A DNA stretch of 23,004 bases, from assembly GCA_009801015.1 (NCBI GenBank), contig VHZZ01010955.1, positions 4,976-27,979 on the forward strand. The letters run 5' to 3'. Shown here one piece after another: positions 1 through 11,101 of this stretch (the stretch's first letter is position 1; each line of letters opens with the position of its first letter). Under the pieces are notes generated by a model. The model did no database searches and was not told the origin of the DNA. It was given only the letters and a program-made list of their open reading frames with translations. The DNA comes from Silene noctiflora (Eukaryota; Streptophyta; Magnoliopsida; Caryophyllales; Caryophyllaceae). Made by a program: the position numbers and the translations under genes.

Positions 1-470
1 GGTTGTGGGTACGTCTGGGTGTGTCCCGGTACCGGTGTGGTGTGGTTGGAGGTTGTATCAGATGCATTTCATTGTCGTATTGCATAATCATATTTTTCGT
101 ATGTCGTGTATCATATTAATTATTGAAACTGATGTGTTGTGTAAATTGTCACCTATTTTCTGGGGCGGCCTGTGTCGATCCATATGATATTTCCGATCAT
201 ATGGGGAGCAGGTTGAGTACAAGTTTTGCTTATTGACGTGATCGGGTTTTGGGCCGCGCTTTGGACTTGGACTCGAGTCGGAATGAGATAGTCTTCTTAG
301 CGAGTCGTAGTAGTATGACTTATATTTATTTATTCATTTGTCTACATTTATGTAATTCACTAAATCATTATTTATAATATAGGCTTGTTGTTGTATTTCC
401 GAAATCACTACCTCGGGAAACCGAGATGGTAATGCTTCGATTATCTTGGCCAGATAATTGAGGTGTTATA
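1..470 (-). mobile_element. LTR-like fragment (terminus at 470), runs off the left edge
   Basis: Read on the minus strand from 470, the sequence starts TATAACACCTCAATTATCTG. This is close to the TGTAACACC-type start of many plant Gypsy LTRs, with the terminal TG mutated to TA. GC-rich stretches alternate with AT-rich ones and there is no long open frame. The short frame at 5-187 has no recognisable product. The partner LTR and any target-site duplication lie outside the window or are lost, so the family is not assigned. The call rests on the terminus alone. Confidence 0.35.
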
Positions 471-2081
471 GAACATCTCATTTCACATTTACTAGTCATT
501 TGGATAAAGTATAAACAAGCGATAATGAACGAGTTGCATTTATGTAAAACATGAGATGAAACGAAACAACCCAAACCCGAGCCATTCATTAGCATATACT
601 ATGATAGAAGGGTCACCCAAGGTCCACAATACAAGCCTATGGCATAATATAAGTCATTAAAATGCATAAACAAATAAATAAAGATGAAGGTGTGGCAAGA
701 GTCGCGCCAAACTCAGTCACGAACCAAGGTACCGCGTCATTCTTGTCGTGTCGTGCCTTGCTCTGCCGTGCCCTACTCAGTCAGGCACCAAGGGACCGTG
801 CCTAACCTGTCGTGGCCAGCATAGTTTTCACGACGGGTTCATATACTTCAACACAAACGCATACAATCGACTATGAACATGTAATCAACAAACAATTTCA
901 CATGTATACTCGAGACGGATACTTGAGACGGAAATCAATAGTTTACATATTCAAATAACCAACTTCACGTAATTGTTCTCAAACTACCAAACTACATACT
1001 ACAAACAACCAATTCCACTCAACCTATTCTCAACCAAACAATTTCAACTAAATACTCCTTGACATGATTAAAACATAACAAATGAACATATTTGAGACGG
1101 TTTCTTCACCAAATTCAACTATGTAACTCAAGACTTAAACTTTCATCCAACAAGCATGTGAGAAATCCACATATAACCATAATCAACAACCAACGACTTC
1201 ACCCAATTGTTCTAAAACCAAACATTTCCAAACTAGTAACTTCATGACATAATTCACACAAATATTAAGCATGAACAAGATGGTTTACCCACTAATTCAC
1301 CCATGTAAACACTCATGTAACCAAAAGATTGGAAATTTCTTCAAACAACCATAAGATGGTTTCACATACAAACTCATTCAACAACAAACATGTGAAACAT
1401 GTAAAGATTCAAACTTTAACACATATATGAGTAAACTACAACATATAAGCACACAAATTTGACATAATATTGAGTAACCCATCACCGTTACCTTATTGCT
1501 CTTCAAATCGTCAAATAGCCAAGCCCATGTCCTCCAAGCTTGTTCCCAAACAATAACTCCAAGGAAAAGAGTGAAAAACTTTAACCCTAGAAAGACGGAT
1601 TTGTAGAAATCAAAATAAAGATGGTGTCTTTCTTACATATAAAGGAGGGCGGGGAGAGGGAGAGAATGACGCGAAAATGGTTCCGATTGGTGAAGAATTG
1701 AGAGAGTTATGGTGAATCTAGGTTTGGTGAGAAATGTGTAACAATGGTGGTGGTTATTGTAGAGATTTTCAGAAATTTTAAGTGGAGAAGATAAAGTTAC
1801 GAGGGTTTGTGTGGAGGGTTTTATGAAGAGAAAAGAGAGAGAGAGAGAGAGAGAAAAGGCCCATAAGTAATACTAGGCCCAACAACACTAGTTGAGTCGA
1901 TTNTCACTAAAAACACGTCTCAAAGCCTACTACACACCTAAGACGATTATTATTATTAACGTTATTATTATTATACATGTAAAAGCAACAATTTTATAGA
2001 AATGGATTTAAAATATAAATAAAATAATAAAATAGTTAATTAAGTTATAAATTCTAAAACGGGAATTTCGTGGTTGTTACA
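471..2081 (-). mobile_element. LTR-like sequence, minus strand, terminus at 2081
   Basis: On the minus strand this begins TGTAACAACCACGAAATTCC at 2081, a TG start typical of plant LTRs. About 440 bp further in is a TATA-like TTTATATGTAAG (plus-strand 1634-1645), preceded by a pyrimidine-rich CT run, as an LTR promoter would look. It abuts the terminus at 470, so one element may have inserted into the other. No gag-pol coding is visible, so it would be a solo or truncated LTR. Its other end is not defined. A base N lies at 1903. Confidence 0.35.
1835..1854. repeat. (GA)n microsatellite
   Basis: About ten GA units lie inside the LTR-like region. On the minus strand this is a CT-rich tract about 190 bp upstream of the TATA-like motif. 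Confidence 0.85.
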
Positions 2082-2863
2082 TATTTAATTTCCAAATTCA
2101 GTGAAATTCACATTTGTCAAGACTTTGATCAAACAAAATTTGCGCTAACCATGTTGTTGTTTTGGTAGAGAAATTTTCATCCACGGGCAACCCCCAAAGG
2201 AGGGTATCTGGGATATCATTATGTGGCAGTGGAATGTTAGTAATCTGATTAACAATATCGTTATTTACTTAATTGGATAATTTGACCATTATATCAATAT
2301 ATAATAGGTCTTATACAACCCAATTAACTAGTTTTACAACTCCTTGTAAATTTAATTAGCTAATCACCTCTGCCTCACAATATATATACATATCGTATTA
2401 AATTTAGTGAATTAACATTTAATCACTAAATTTTATCGTTATTTAATCACATTAAAATAAGACACTTAATTTATTAGTCAATTATGCGTATAATTGAATA
2501 ATAAATTCATTTGCCCTAAGTTCCAAACTCATACCAAAATAGAACTTACTTGACTAATTTAAAGTCAACATATTTAAGGAACTAGTTAAACTCTATCATA
2601 TACAACATAATTAATTTTTCTATTGGGGCTCTAAAATAGGTGTGACTAAAAAGAAATCAGCTGAACACCGTCGTTATACGACAGTAACGTCAAACCCTAA
2701 TCAGTCAATCGTTACCGATATACGTTGATCAGCTGACGAGTATAATAAATATATCCCGAGTAACGTATATTTGAGATTTAGTTATCGTAAAAAACACCTA
2801 CTCCAACAAATAATGTTCATCTGTTTCGAGAATGTGTCTTTACCAATTTAATGTCTTCAGAAT
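2082..2863. other. AT-rich spacer, no gene seen
   Basis: The stretch is AT-rich with stop codons in all frames. I see no gene and no clear element. A small GGATATCATTATGTGG stretch and short inverted pieces are not enough to name anything. Confidence 0.6.
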
Positions 2864-3575
2864 TAGAGCTGTTCAAATGCGGGTTTGGGCCGGACATGGG
2901 CCGAGCCGTGAAGAAAAAACTTGCCCTTTAAGGCCTTTATGGGCGGGCCGGGCCATAATTATGGGCCAATTATCTTTGCCCTTGCCCGCCCTTTAGTGAA
3001 AAGTCGGGCGCCCATGGGCTAATGGGCCATAACACGATACTTCAACTGTTAATTACGTATTCGGTATAGAATGACTTCTATTCAAGCTANTTTTTTATAT
3101 CGCATATCTTGATCTGAAATTTGAAGTGAGGTATATAAATTTATGTATAGTGAAGAAATACATGTAAGGTTAGAGATAAAGATTGGACGTAAACATTATT
3201 GTTTGAACATTTATTTAATTTAGANGTTTTATTAATTAAAATATATAAATATTTTCGTTATATTTTACTCTTTTTTGTTTACGTATTATATTTTACATAT
3301 TNTTATTTTAGTGTTCCATATCATTATAAAAGTGATACAATTTTCTTTAAAAAATGTATTTTTAAAAGAGTAAAAGTAACAGATTTAAATAGTAAACGGG
3401 CCTAATGGGTCGGCCCGTGGACTTTTCTTATTGTCCATACCCGCCCATTTAACTTGGCGGGCTGGGCTTGGCCCGCCCTCTTTATTTTTCGGGTAAAAAA
3501 TACTTGTCCAAGCCCACAAAATAAGCGGGCTGGACGGGAGGGCCAAATGGGCGGGACGACCCGTGAACAGCTATA
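2864..3575. mobile_element. hAT-like non-autonomous element, about 712 bp
   Basis: The left end is TAGAGCTGTTCAAATGCGGG. The right end read in reverse is TATAGCTGTTCACGGGTCG. These match over AGCTGTTCA and resemble the TAGGGGTGTTCAA ends of plant hAT elements. Flanks are CTTCAGAAT on the left and CTTCAGAT on the right, an 8-bp target duplication with one extra base. GGGCC-rich arms of about 150 bp at each end enclose a very AT-rich core. No transposase is present. The short frames inside are chance, and the one at 3199-3405 contains N bases. Confidence 0.7.
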
Positions 3576-3713
3576 CTTCAGATGCTGGTGTCTTGACATG
3601 AGTTTACTATAATTGTTGGTAATAAATTGTGAGTGTCGACTAATTGATGTTTTATTGGTGGTGATCCTGGATTCAGGACTCACAAAATTGGAGATTGTAA
3701 TGATATTTGCTTT

Positions 3714-3877
3714 CAGTGATGGATTTAGAGGGGGTTAAAACTTAGAAGTCTCTTGGCGGATGAGAATTTCGTAAATTTTAGCTAAAATTTTTCGAGCATA
3801 CCTTATATAATTACCCATTCGCCTCTTTTAAAGTTTTCTATATATCCTTCTAAGTTGAAATTTTGGCGCAGTCACTA
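3714..3877. mobile_element. hAT-like MITE, about 164 bp
   Basis: The left end CAGTGATGGATTTAGAGGGG resembles the common plant hAT terminus CAGTGGCGGATTTAG. The right end reversed, TAGTGACTGCGCCAAAATTT, fits the same consensus. Flanking 8-mers are TTTGCTTT and CTTGCTCT, which match at 6 of 8 positions, as expected of an old target duplication. It is non-coding. Confidence 0.5.
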
Positions 3878-4096
3878 CTTGCTCTTATATAAGCTTTTGA
3901 TTAATATATAGGCTTACATTTTTTTTCTAAAAATAATATATCCTTCTGCAACTTTTTTTATTAATCACTCATAATGCCACAATATGTGATGACTAATGAG
4001 GGTTAGGACATATGTGTCTTTATTTGATGGTGTACCCTAATTAAGCGTATATATCATTTTACACCAGACTTGTTGAAAAGTTTAAGTCAAATATAA

Positions 4097-4546
4097 TGAG
4101 TGCTCGTTTGGTTCATATGGGAGTAGAATTCCTGTGGTAATTTACAATTCACTGGAATTCAACTCCCGTATACAATTTCCATGAAATGACAAAAACATGT
4201 TTGGTTGCCTTGAGGGAGTTTGCTTCTCCCATGAATTAAACTCCCATGTAGTGTTTGGTTGAACCGTGTCAATTCACGTGATTTTAATTTTTAATTACCA
4301 ACATACCCATCCGTAATATTACCACCTTTGAAACTTTTTTTTTAGGGGCAAATGAGTAACTTTGAAAGAGATTAGACGAGGGAGTTTCCAATTACCTAGG
4401 GAGGGGTTGGTAATCAAACTCCTACATCATGTAGGAGTTGTAAACTCCCCCATTTTGCAATATGGGAGTAACCAAACAAGTTACCAAAAACTCAATTCAT
4501 GGGAGTTTAAAATTCCCATGAATTGAAGGTGTAACCAAACAAGCAC
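4097..4546. mobile_element. Tourist-like (PIF/Harbinger-type) MITE, about 450 bp
   Basis: The left end contains GTGCTCGTTTGGTT. The right end reversed gives GTGCTTGTTTGGTT, 13 of 14 bases identical. TAA lies immediately outside both ends (4094-4096 and 4547-4549), the target site typical of PIF/Harbinger. Inside are perfect inverted pairs: 11-bp arms at 4417-4439 and 13-bp arms at 4492-4526. It is non-coding. The superfamily rests on the TAA duplication and the TGTTTGGTT-type end, so it could instead be another foldback family. Confidence 0.6.
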
Positions 4547-4718
4547 TAAGTGTGAGTTTTTTTCTTCTTTGGTTCTTTTAAAGTATATATCCTTTCTAAT
4601 TTAATCTGAATTATGGTCAAGTTATATATGTATGCTTTGTAAATTTTAATTAGACTTGAAATAATCCAAACTTCAAAATACTTACGGATTTTAAAGATAA
4701 GGTATTGGTTAATAAGTC

Positions 4719-4921
4719 TTTTTTTTTGCAGCCGTAAAGATAAGCTACGTACTCTACCAACATGTTTCAGTTTCCCGACATTTCATCTACTGTTCTAGTT
4801 TAATAGGAAGTTGTAATTTTATTTTCAATATTGTTGTAGATATGTACGACTCTATGACTCGTCGTACTGCTTGTATGTAACTCCTATCTTTACGGCAGCC
4901 AAAAAAAAAAAAAAAAAAAAA
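4719..4921. mobile_element. Foldback element with poly(T)/poly(A) ends, about 203 bp
   Basis: A run of 9 T is followed by GCAGCCGTAAAGATAAG. The far end reversed is a run of T followed by GGCTGCCGTAAAGATAGG. The arms match over GCCGTAAAGATA and more weakly beyond it. The right homopolymer is 21 A. No target duplication is evident. It ends next to the hAT element that follows, so the two insertions are nearly adjacent. The family is not recognised. Confidence 0.55.
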
Positions 4922-4932
4922 CTCATCCAATC

Positions 4933-5125
4933 TAGGGGTGGTCAAACGGGCGGGCCAGGTTGGGCTTAGCTTGGGCTCATCGAGATAAGGACGGGTCGGG
5001 TCGGGCCGGAATGCATGCAGGCTAAGCGGACCGGGCAAAAAGGTGACACAAGAGGCAGGCTTAGAGCGGGCCGTCTGCATGCATGTCAGACGGCCTGAGT
5101 TGTCCCTTATCTTTGACCAGCCTTA
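4933..5125. mobile_element. hAT-like MITE, about 193 bp
   Basis: The left end is TAGGGGTGGTCAAACGGGCG. The right end reversed is TAAGGCTGGTCAAAG, which agrees at most positions with the hAT-type start. Flanking 8-mers are ATCCAATC and ATCCTCTC, 6 of 8 identical. The interior is GC-rich with repeated GGGTCGGGTCGGGCCGG and a perfect 9-bp stem pair GGCCGTCTG/CAGACGGCC at 5069-5095. There is no coding. Confidence 0.65.
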
Positions 5126-5488
5126 ATCCTCTCTATAACTCAAGTTAGTACATATCGTGTACAACTACCAAGTGAAATGATTGAAACTACCAACAAATCC
5201 AATCAAGTCGTTGAAACAATAGCTTAATGATTAGCATGACATCAAGAATATACAATTTATAGGTCCCTTGTTTTAGTCGTTTTACTAAGTATACGTGGAC
5301 TTGAATGTACAAATGGTGTATTTTGTCAAGTATATATAGACCCACATCATTAACTACCTTTTGAATCTTTTTTGAAATCAGGTTTCAATTGTGATCATCA
5401 TGTGATGTAATTTCTTGAATGGCTTATCATATGGCTAATTCAGTGAATCGGACAAAGATATGAGATTATTTTCAATGAAATTAGCGAG

Positions 5489-5930
5489 TAGGGATGTCAA
5501 CTGAGATTGAGACTGAATCGACTTAAAAGAAAATTTTGATTCAAACACAATTTTTAATAGACATACCCAATTGCCTAATTAAAAACTCGTATCCAAACCT
5601 TACATAGAAAACAACTGAACCAAATTCATTATTGAAAATTTCCAAAAACTGATCCAATCAATTTAATTTTTTTTGAAGATTTTTAGGCTTCATTAGGCTT
5701 AAAATTTCAAATTTTAAGCTAAACGGAGTAATATACAGAGTACATATCTATCGAGGGGTTATATAGGTTTTGAATCAGTATTGGATTAATTTGTGGATTA
5801 GGTATGGATTTGGATCAAACTGTAAAATACGGATATTGAATTGGGTATGGATTGTAAAGTGTTAATATGAATCAGTGATCCAATAAGAAGCACAGAAAAC
5901 TTGGTTCAAACTGATTACCGATGTTAATTG
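5489..5930. mobile_element. Possible degraded hAT-like foldback element
   Basis: TAGGGATGTCAACTGAG at 5489 looks like a hAT left end. Inside, CATACCCAATT (5562-5572) is perfectly inverted as AATTGGGTATG (5839-5849), with weaker pairing around it. A matching right terminus and target duplication are not clear, so the right boundary is approximate. Confidence 0.3.
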
Positions 5931-7248
5931 TGTATAATAAAATGTTACTCCGTAGAAACAACCTAGTTATTCATGTTGTCATTTTACAATTTTACCTTGT
6001 TTGGCTCCCTAGTCACGACTCATAACGGGTATTTTGTAATAATTTAGTGATACGTGGTGAGGTTACCAATGTAGAATTGCCAAAATGTGTATGGTCGTTC
6101 ACATTATGGTAGGTAACGTTTGACCTAAGTTCAACAGTATGCCGATTATGTAGGTCGTAAGAACGTGAATTGAATCGAGTAGCGTACATATGCACGTACG
6201 CATGCTCCTTTTATCAACACACGGCTAAGCATACAACACGGAGCACCATGAAAAATTCCAAAGAGTTTGCCCTTGTGTGTTCACACAAGTGCTTATGCAT
6301 GAAAAATTTATGAGATTCCCACTTTAAAAAGAATCGTCTGAATTCTAATTGATCACTTGATAATCGAGTTGTTTAAGAGTTATCTCGTCCATTAAATAAT
6401 AAATCTACATACAGAGATATTTTGTTCCGTTAACCACTTTTCAAATCCGCTATCTGGTTTGTCGTGGCAGTTGACAAAAATGTCCACGTTGGTTTAACCT
6501 ATGTGTGATCCAAACTCGGATTTAATCACCTCTTGTTAATAGTATTTCGAGTAATTTGCTAAATCTCTAAACTAAGCACAACTACTTTAGTCGTTTAATA
6601 AGAGAATTGCTCAAACTTATCATAGACAAACTTGCACCAATTTGTCTTGAATATAATCAATCGTCGCTTTTGAAGCAATAAATCCAATATCCGAGCAAAA
6701 TAGCTGGAATTATTAAAAATAAAGGGTGAATTTAAGTCAAATGAAAGTTTATTACAGAGTACCATTATAAGAAAAATAAGGGATCTCTACTATTCGTATA
6801 GAGATTATCCGTATACGGTGTACTAAAATACATTACCCGTGTGTCTTTAATTCTCAACTAATAAGTTTATTTCTTCGGTCTTATTTATCTATTTATCTTT
6901 GAATTAAATACTTGTCATACTTGTCATAACTTATAAAAGAGTAAATAAATGAGTATCGAGTATAAAACTTAGTCAGTATCTCAACTTTCAACATCGATAC
7001 CAAATCAACTCTACAAAACAAATGTGAATACCCAAACAATTTGGTTGACAAGAAACTTGGTATAACCTACGAATCATGTCCGAAGCACACACCAACATTA
7101 GGATTATTTACCATATTATAAAATCATACACCATGCAGAACTAAACACGTAACACAGCCACCAAAAGTACTTCAACTTTGGACCGACCATATCCACATTT
7201 CACTCTCATTTTACATTTTTCTCAACGTTTTAGCTCACCCACCACATC
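5931..7248. promoter_or_regulatory. Intergenic DNA upstream of the receptor kinase gene
   Basis: There is no gene here; stops are dense and the short frame at 6013-6195 (minus) has no recognisable product. W-box motifs, which WRKY factors of plant defence bind, appear as TTGACC at 6120-6125 and as TTGACT on the minus strand at 6735-6740. Such hexamers are frequent by chance. The palindrome CCGTATACGG lies near 6810. Confidence 0.4.
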
Positions 7249-7256
7249 CACGTGTC
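7249..7256 (+). promoter_or_regulatory. G-box / ABRE, CACGTGTC
   Basis: CACGTG followed by TC matches the ABA-response element ACGTGTC. It lies about 50 bp upstream of the TATA box and about 110 bp upstream of the start codon, a normal place for bZIP or bHLH binding. This suggests ABA or stress control but does not prove it. Confidence 0.5.
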
Positions 7257-7301
7257 AAATAAAACAAAAATACAATTCCATGCAATTATTTTCTACGACT
7301 T

Positions 7302-7313
7302 TATATATATAAA
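7302..7313 (+). promoter_or_regulatory. TATA box of the receptor kinase gene
   Basis: TATATATATAAA lies 60 bp before the start codon. With a usual spacing of about 30 bp, transcription would begin near 7335, giving a very short 5' leader of roughly 25-30 nt. Confidence 0.6.
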
Positions 7314-7361
7314 CCAAACTTGTACATATACAATATTAATAAGCAAAATTTATAACATTCG

Positions 7362-10300
7362 ATGGCCAAAAATAACATTTGTTTTATTTTTCGGTTAAAG
7401 GGTGTTCTTTTAAGTTACATAGTGACGATATTGTTAAGTTGTTTAGTTGGGACAATCTTCTGCCAAGTAAGGGTGGGTTCGAGATTGGTAGCTAAGGATA
7501 ATGTAGCATGGGTATCGGAGAATGGGACGTTTGCATTTGGGTTTACGAGTATGTATGAAAGAAATGATCAATTTCAGCTTGGTATTTGGTATGCTCGTAT
7601 TCCTGGTGATCGAGTTTTGGTCTGGTCTGCTAATAGGTAATTTCTCATTACTATTTACCATATTGTTGTGCATCTTTTTTATTTTTTCGTTACGTTATAG
7701 ACTCCCGTTATGGGAAAATTAAATGACGGGGTAAGAAAGGTCGGATGTATTAGTGTATGTATCATTGTCTTCTGTTATTCATTTTTATTTTTATTTCTGT
7801 TTCAAATGAGTTGCAAGGCAGTACAAACATTATTCATTAAAGTTGTATAGATATACGCATTGTGTGTCTTACACTCTTACATGTAAGATTGTATATTCGA
7901 TTTTCCTTTTTCTTATATTATCATAAAAGAGAACCTTTGTAAAAACCGATATTATTACATAAACTATATTACAGAGTACTATATATTTCTTCTGTGCCGG
8001 ATCTTATAGTAAAAATTTGACATATATGATTTTCGCACTATTAAATTAGTCTGAACGAAACATTTATCGCTCAGTCATTGAGTATGATTAAGTACTTAAG
8101 TCGGGTTAAGTCTTACGTAGTTTACAATATGTAGGCGAACTTGTCAATGAATCATTGACAAATCAAAGTTAAATTTTAAATTAAAGTTCTGAAGAGGTCT
8201 TAGCCTAGTGGTTAATATTGAGGTATCGTGACAATAAGCTGATACATTCGATCCTTAAGTTTTACATAGTTTACAATATTGTATCGGCCTTAAGCTTCTC
8301 ATTTATGCAACATGTTATGTATATGTCCATGATCTCCCTAGACATTTTACAATAAGCTGTTGCAGGGGATCATGCTCATCATCTGTAATATACTAAAACA
8401 TCCCAATGCTTTCCTTCTATCTCAATCTCTAGAGATGAACCAGTCAGCAACAATGCAGTCGTAAATCTCGACAACACCGGAAACCTCGTCTTGACAGACG
8501 GACGAGCCACAGTATGGGCATCAAACACCTCAAACTCTGGCGTACAAGGTGCAACTATGTCCGAAACCGGCAACTTTATACTCTACAACAGTCTAAGACA
8601 ACCTGTATGGCAAAGCTTCTCTTATCCTTCTGATACTCTTTTACCTGGACAACCCTTGAATGTATCAATGGAGCTTACGTCGTCGAAGAGGTCGCCTTCC
8701 CATGGAGGGTACTTCTCTCTAAAGATGCTTCAACAACCGACTTCTCTTAGCCTAGCATTAACTTACAACTTACCTGACCCACCTGAGGACTCTGTGTCGA
8801 ACTACTCGTATTGGGCTGGACCGGATATCTCAAATGTGACAGGTGATGTAGTCGCGGTCTTGGATGAGAAGGGGAGTTTTGGTGTCGTGTATGGTCCAGG
8901 GTCGTCTAATGGAGCGGTCTATGTGTACAAGAATGATCGGGATGACACGGGATTATTGTATAATAGATCGTTATCAACATCATATGTGACCACCTTAAGG
9001 CGGTTGGTTTTAGAGGAAAATGGTAATTTAAGGTTGTATAAGTGGGATAACGATGTTAATGGGTCTCGCCAGTGGGTGTCGGAGTGGGCTGCCGTGTCTA
9101 ATCCGTGTGACATAGCCGGAATATGTGGGAATGGTATATGTGTCCTAGATAGGACTAAGACTAATTTCTCTTGTTCTTGTTTAGTTGGGACTGTAAGGGC
9201 AGGGAATAATGATGATAGGTGCTTTGAAAACTCGACCTTGACCGGGAAATGTAATGGAAAACGAGGGAATAACACGTCTGATTTCAAGATGAACGCTGTC
9301 CAACAAGCGAATTATTACTTCTCCGATGAGTCTGTTATTGCTAATTATAGTGACATGCCGACAATTTCAAAATGTGGTGATGCTTGTTTGGGAGACTGTG
9401 AATGTGTTGCTTCAGTTTACGGGTTAAACGAGGAGAAACCCTATTGTTGGGTGTTAAAAAGGTTGGATTTTGGCGGGTTTCAAGATCCGAGTTCAACCCT
9501 TTTTGTTAAAGGATTGGCAAATGAGTCAGATTGGGGACTGTCGTCGAGAAATGGGGGTGACAATGACGATAAAAGTGCACACGAGAAGGCGTTGATAATT
9601 CCAATAACCCTAAGCATGGGGGTGTTGATTGGCTTGCTATGTCTACTGCTTTACTATAATGTGCATCGGAGGAGATCATTAACGAAGGCAATGGAGAGTT
9701 CACTAATATTTTCCGGTGCTCCAGTTAGTTTCAGTTACCGCGATTTGCAGCATTGTACTTGCAGTTTCTCCCAATTGTTAGGAAGAGGTAAAAAAAACAG
9801 GGGACTCTGTTTTCTGCTATTGTTTTACAGTCATGTATGCTTATGTTAATTATTTTGGCTAATGATAGTTGTGTGATTTAACGACAGGCGGGTTCGGGAC
9901 AGTTTACAAAGGAGACATAGGAGACGGGACATTTATCGCAGTTAAGAAACTCGATAAAGTATTGCCTCATGGAGAACGAGAATTCATTACAGAAGTTAAT
10001 GTTATTGGTTCTATGCATCATATGAATTTGGTTCGTCTTTGTGGCTATTGCTCGGAGGGATCTCGAAGGTATAAAATCCGTCTTAATACAAAATTCGGAT
10101 ATTGAACGTCAATTTATATCACCAGCCTTCCGCCTTCATGTAAGCTAATGACATGAAATAATGTTCATATGTGCTGCAGGTTGTTGGTTTACGAATTCAT
10201 GACAAATGGGTCATTGGACAAATGGATCTTTGCTCCAAATTACTCGAAAGAGGCTGTGCTCGATTGGCCAACACGATATAACATAGCCTTGGGTACGGCG

Positions 10301-11101
10301 CAAGGGATAGCCTACTTCCACGAGCAATGTAGGAACCGAATAATCCACTGTGATATAAAACCAGAAAACATCTTACTTGACGGGAACTTCTGTCCTAAAG
10401 TCTCGGATTTTGGACTAGCCAAAATGATGGCGAGAGAGAACTCGCAAGTTGTTACCATGGTTCGAGGTACTCGTGGGTACTTGGCTCCGGAGTGGATTAG
10501 CAATCGTCCGATAACCGTTAAAGCTGATGTTTACAGTTATGGAATGCTTTTGTTGGAGATCATTGGTGGAAGGAGGAACCTTGACATGTCCTATGGTGCC
10601 GAGGATTTCTTTTTCCCTGGCTGGGCCTACAAGGTACATAGAACTAATCCTTCATCTCGTATATGTCACCACGACACTTGTAATCGAGTCTGAGTAACAT
10701 AGATCATATAATTCATTAACATTACACTTCTAATTAACACAATCATTGTTTCGATCCAGGAAATGGTGGATGACAAATGCATGAAAGTCGTCGACAAGCG
10801 ACTAGGAGGAGCCATTGATGAGGAAGAACTCACAAGGGCTTTGAAAATCGCCTTTTGGTGCATCCAAGATGAAGTTTCGACAAGGCCGTCCATGGGAGAA
10901 GTGGTGAAAATGTTCGAAGGCACAATCGATATCAACATGCCACCGATGCCACAAACAGTTTTGGAGTTGATAGAAGAAGGTTTAGATCATGTCTATAGAG
11001 CCATGAAAAGAGAAGTCGATGTTTCAAGTTCCTTCATCACCATTAATACAAATCCTTCATCTCGCGCTACTTGTAGTCATTCCACCATGTCACCGCGGTG
11101 A
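7362..11101 (+). CDS. G-type lectin S-domain receptor-like Ser/Thr kinase (At5g24080-like), 5 exons
   Basis: Single-pass plasma-membrane receptor that would bind an unknown ligand outside and phosphorylate Ser/Thr inside. Exons: 7362-7636, 8433-9787, 9888-10068, 10180-10633, 10760-11101. All introns are GT-AG and frames join exactly, giving 868 aa; the Arabidopsis relative is about 870. Signal peptide is about 1-34 (hydrophobic 14-33). A B-lectin domain follows (about 36-150, containing WSANRDEP across intron 1), then an S-locus-glycoprotein-like region, an EGF-like stretch from Cys317 (CDIAGICGNG), a PAN-type region with Cys406/410/414/416, and a TM helix at about 478-501. The kinase has GRGGFG at 542-547, Lys563, HCD at 660-662 with Lys664 and Asn667, DFG at 680-682 and APE at 706-708. 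All catalytic residues are present. Cys replaces Arg before the catalytic Asp, so it is a non-RD kinase, a class often linked to immunity. The C-terminus STMSPR matches the family. Many N-glycosylation sequons lie outside. The ATG is the only one preceding the signal peptide. Ligand is unknown. Confidence 0.95.
8190..8260 (+). mobile_element. Possible tRNA-derived SINE head in intron 1 of the receptor kinase gene
   Basis: TAGCCTAGTGG at 8201-8211 fits a pol III A box (TRGCNNAGYGG). About 40 bp later ACATTCGATCC (8244-8254) resembles a B box with two or three changes. The spacing suits a SINE. The tail and target duplication are not clear, so the 3' limit is not given. Confidence 0.35.

Noticed and set aside
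3199-3683. Open frames on both strands (3199-3405 plus, 3402-3683 minus)
   Set aside because: They lie inside the hAT-like element, one spans N bases, and neither resembles a known protein.
4787-5080. 97-codon frame on the minus strand
   Set aside because: It runs through a poly(A) tract and the GC-rich hAT-like MITE, giving low-complexity protein.
8919-9287. 122-codon minus-strand frame inside the receptor gene
   Set aside because: It is antisense to the well-supported exon 2 and has no protein family features.
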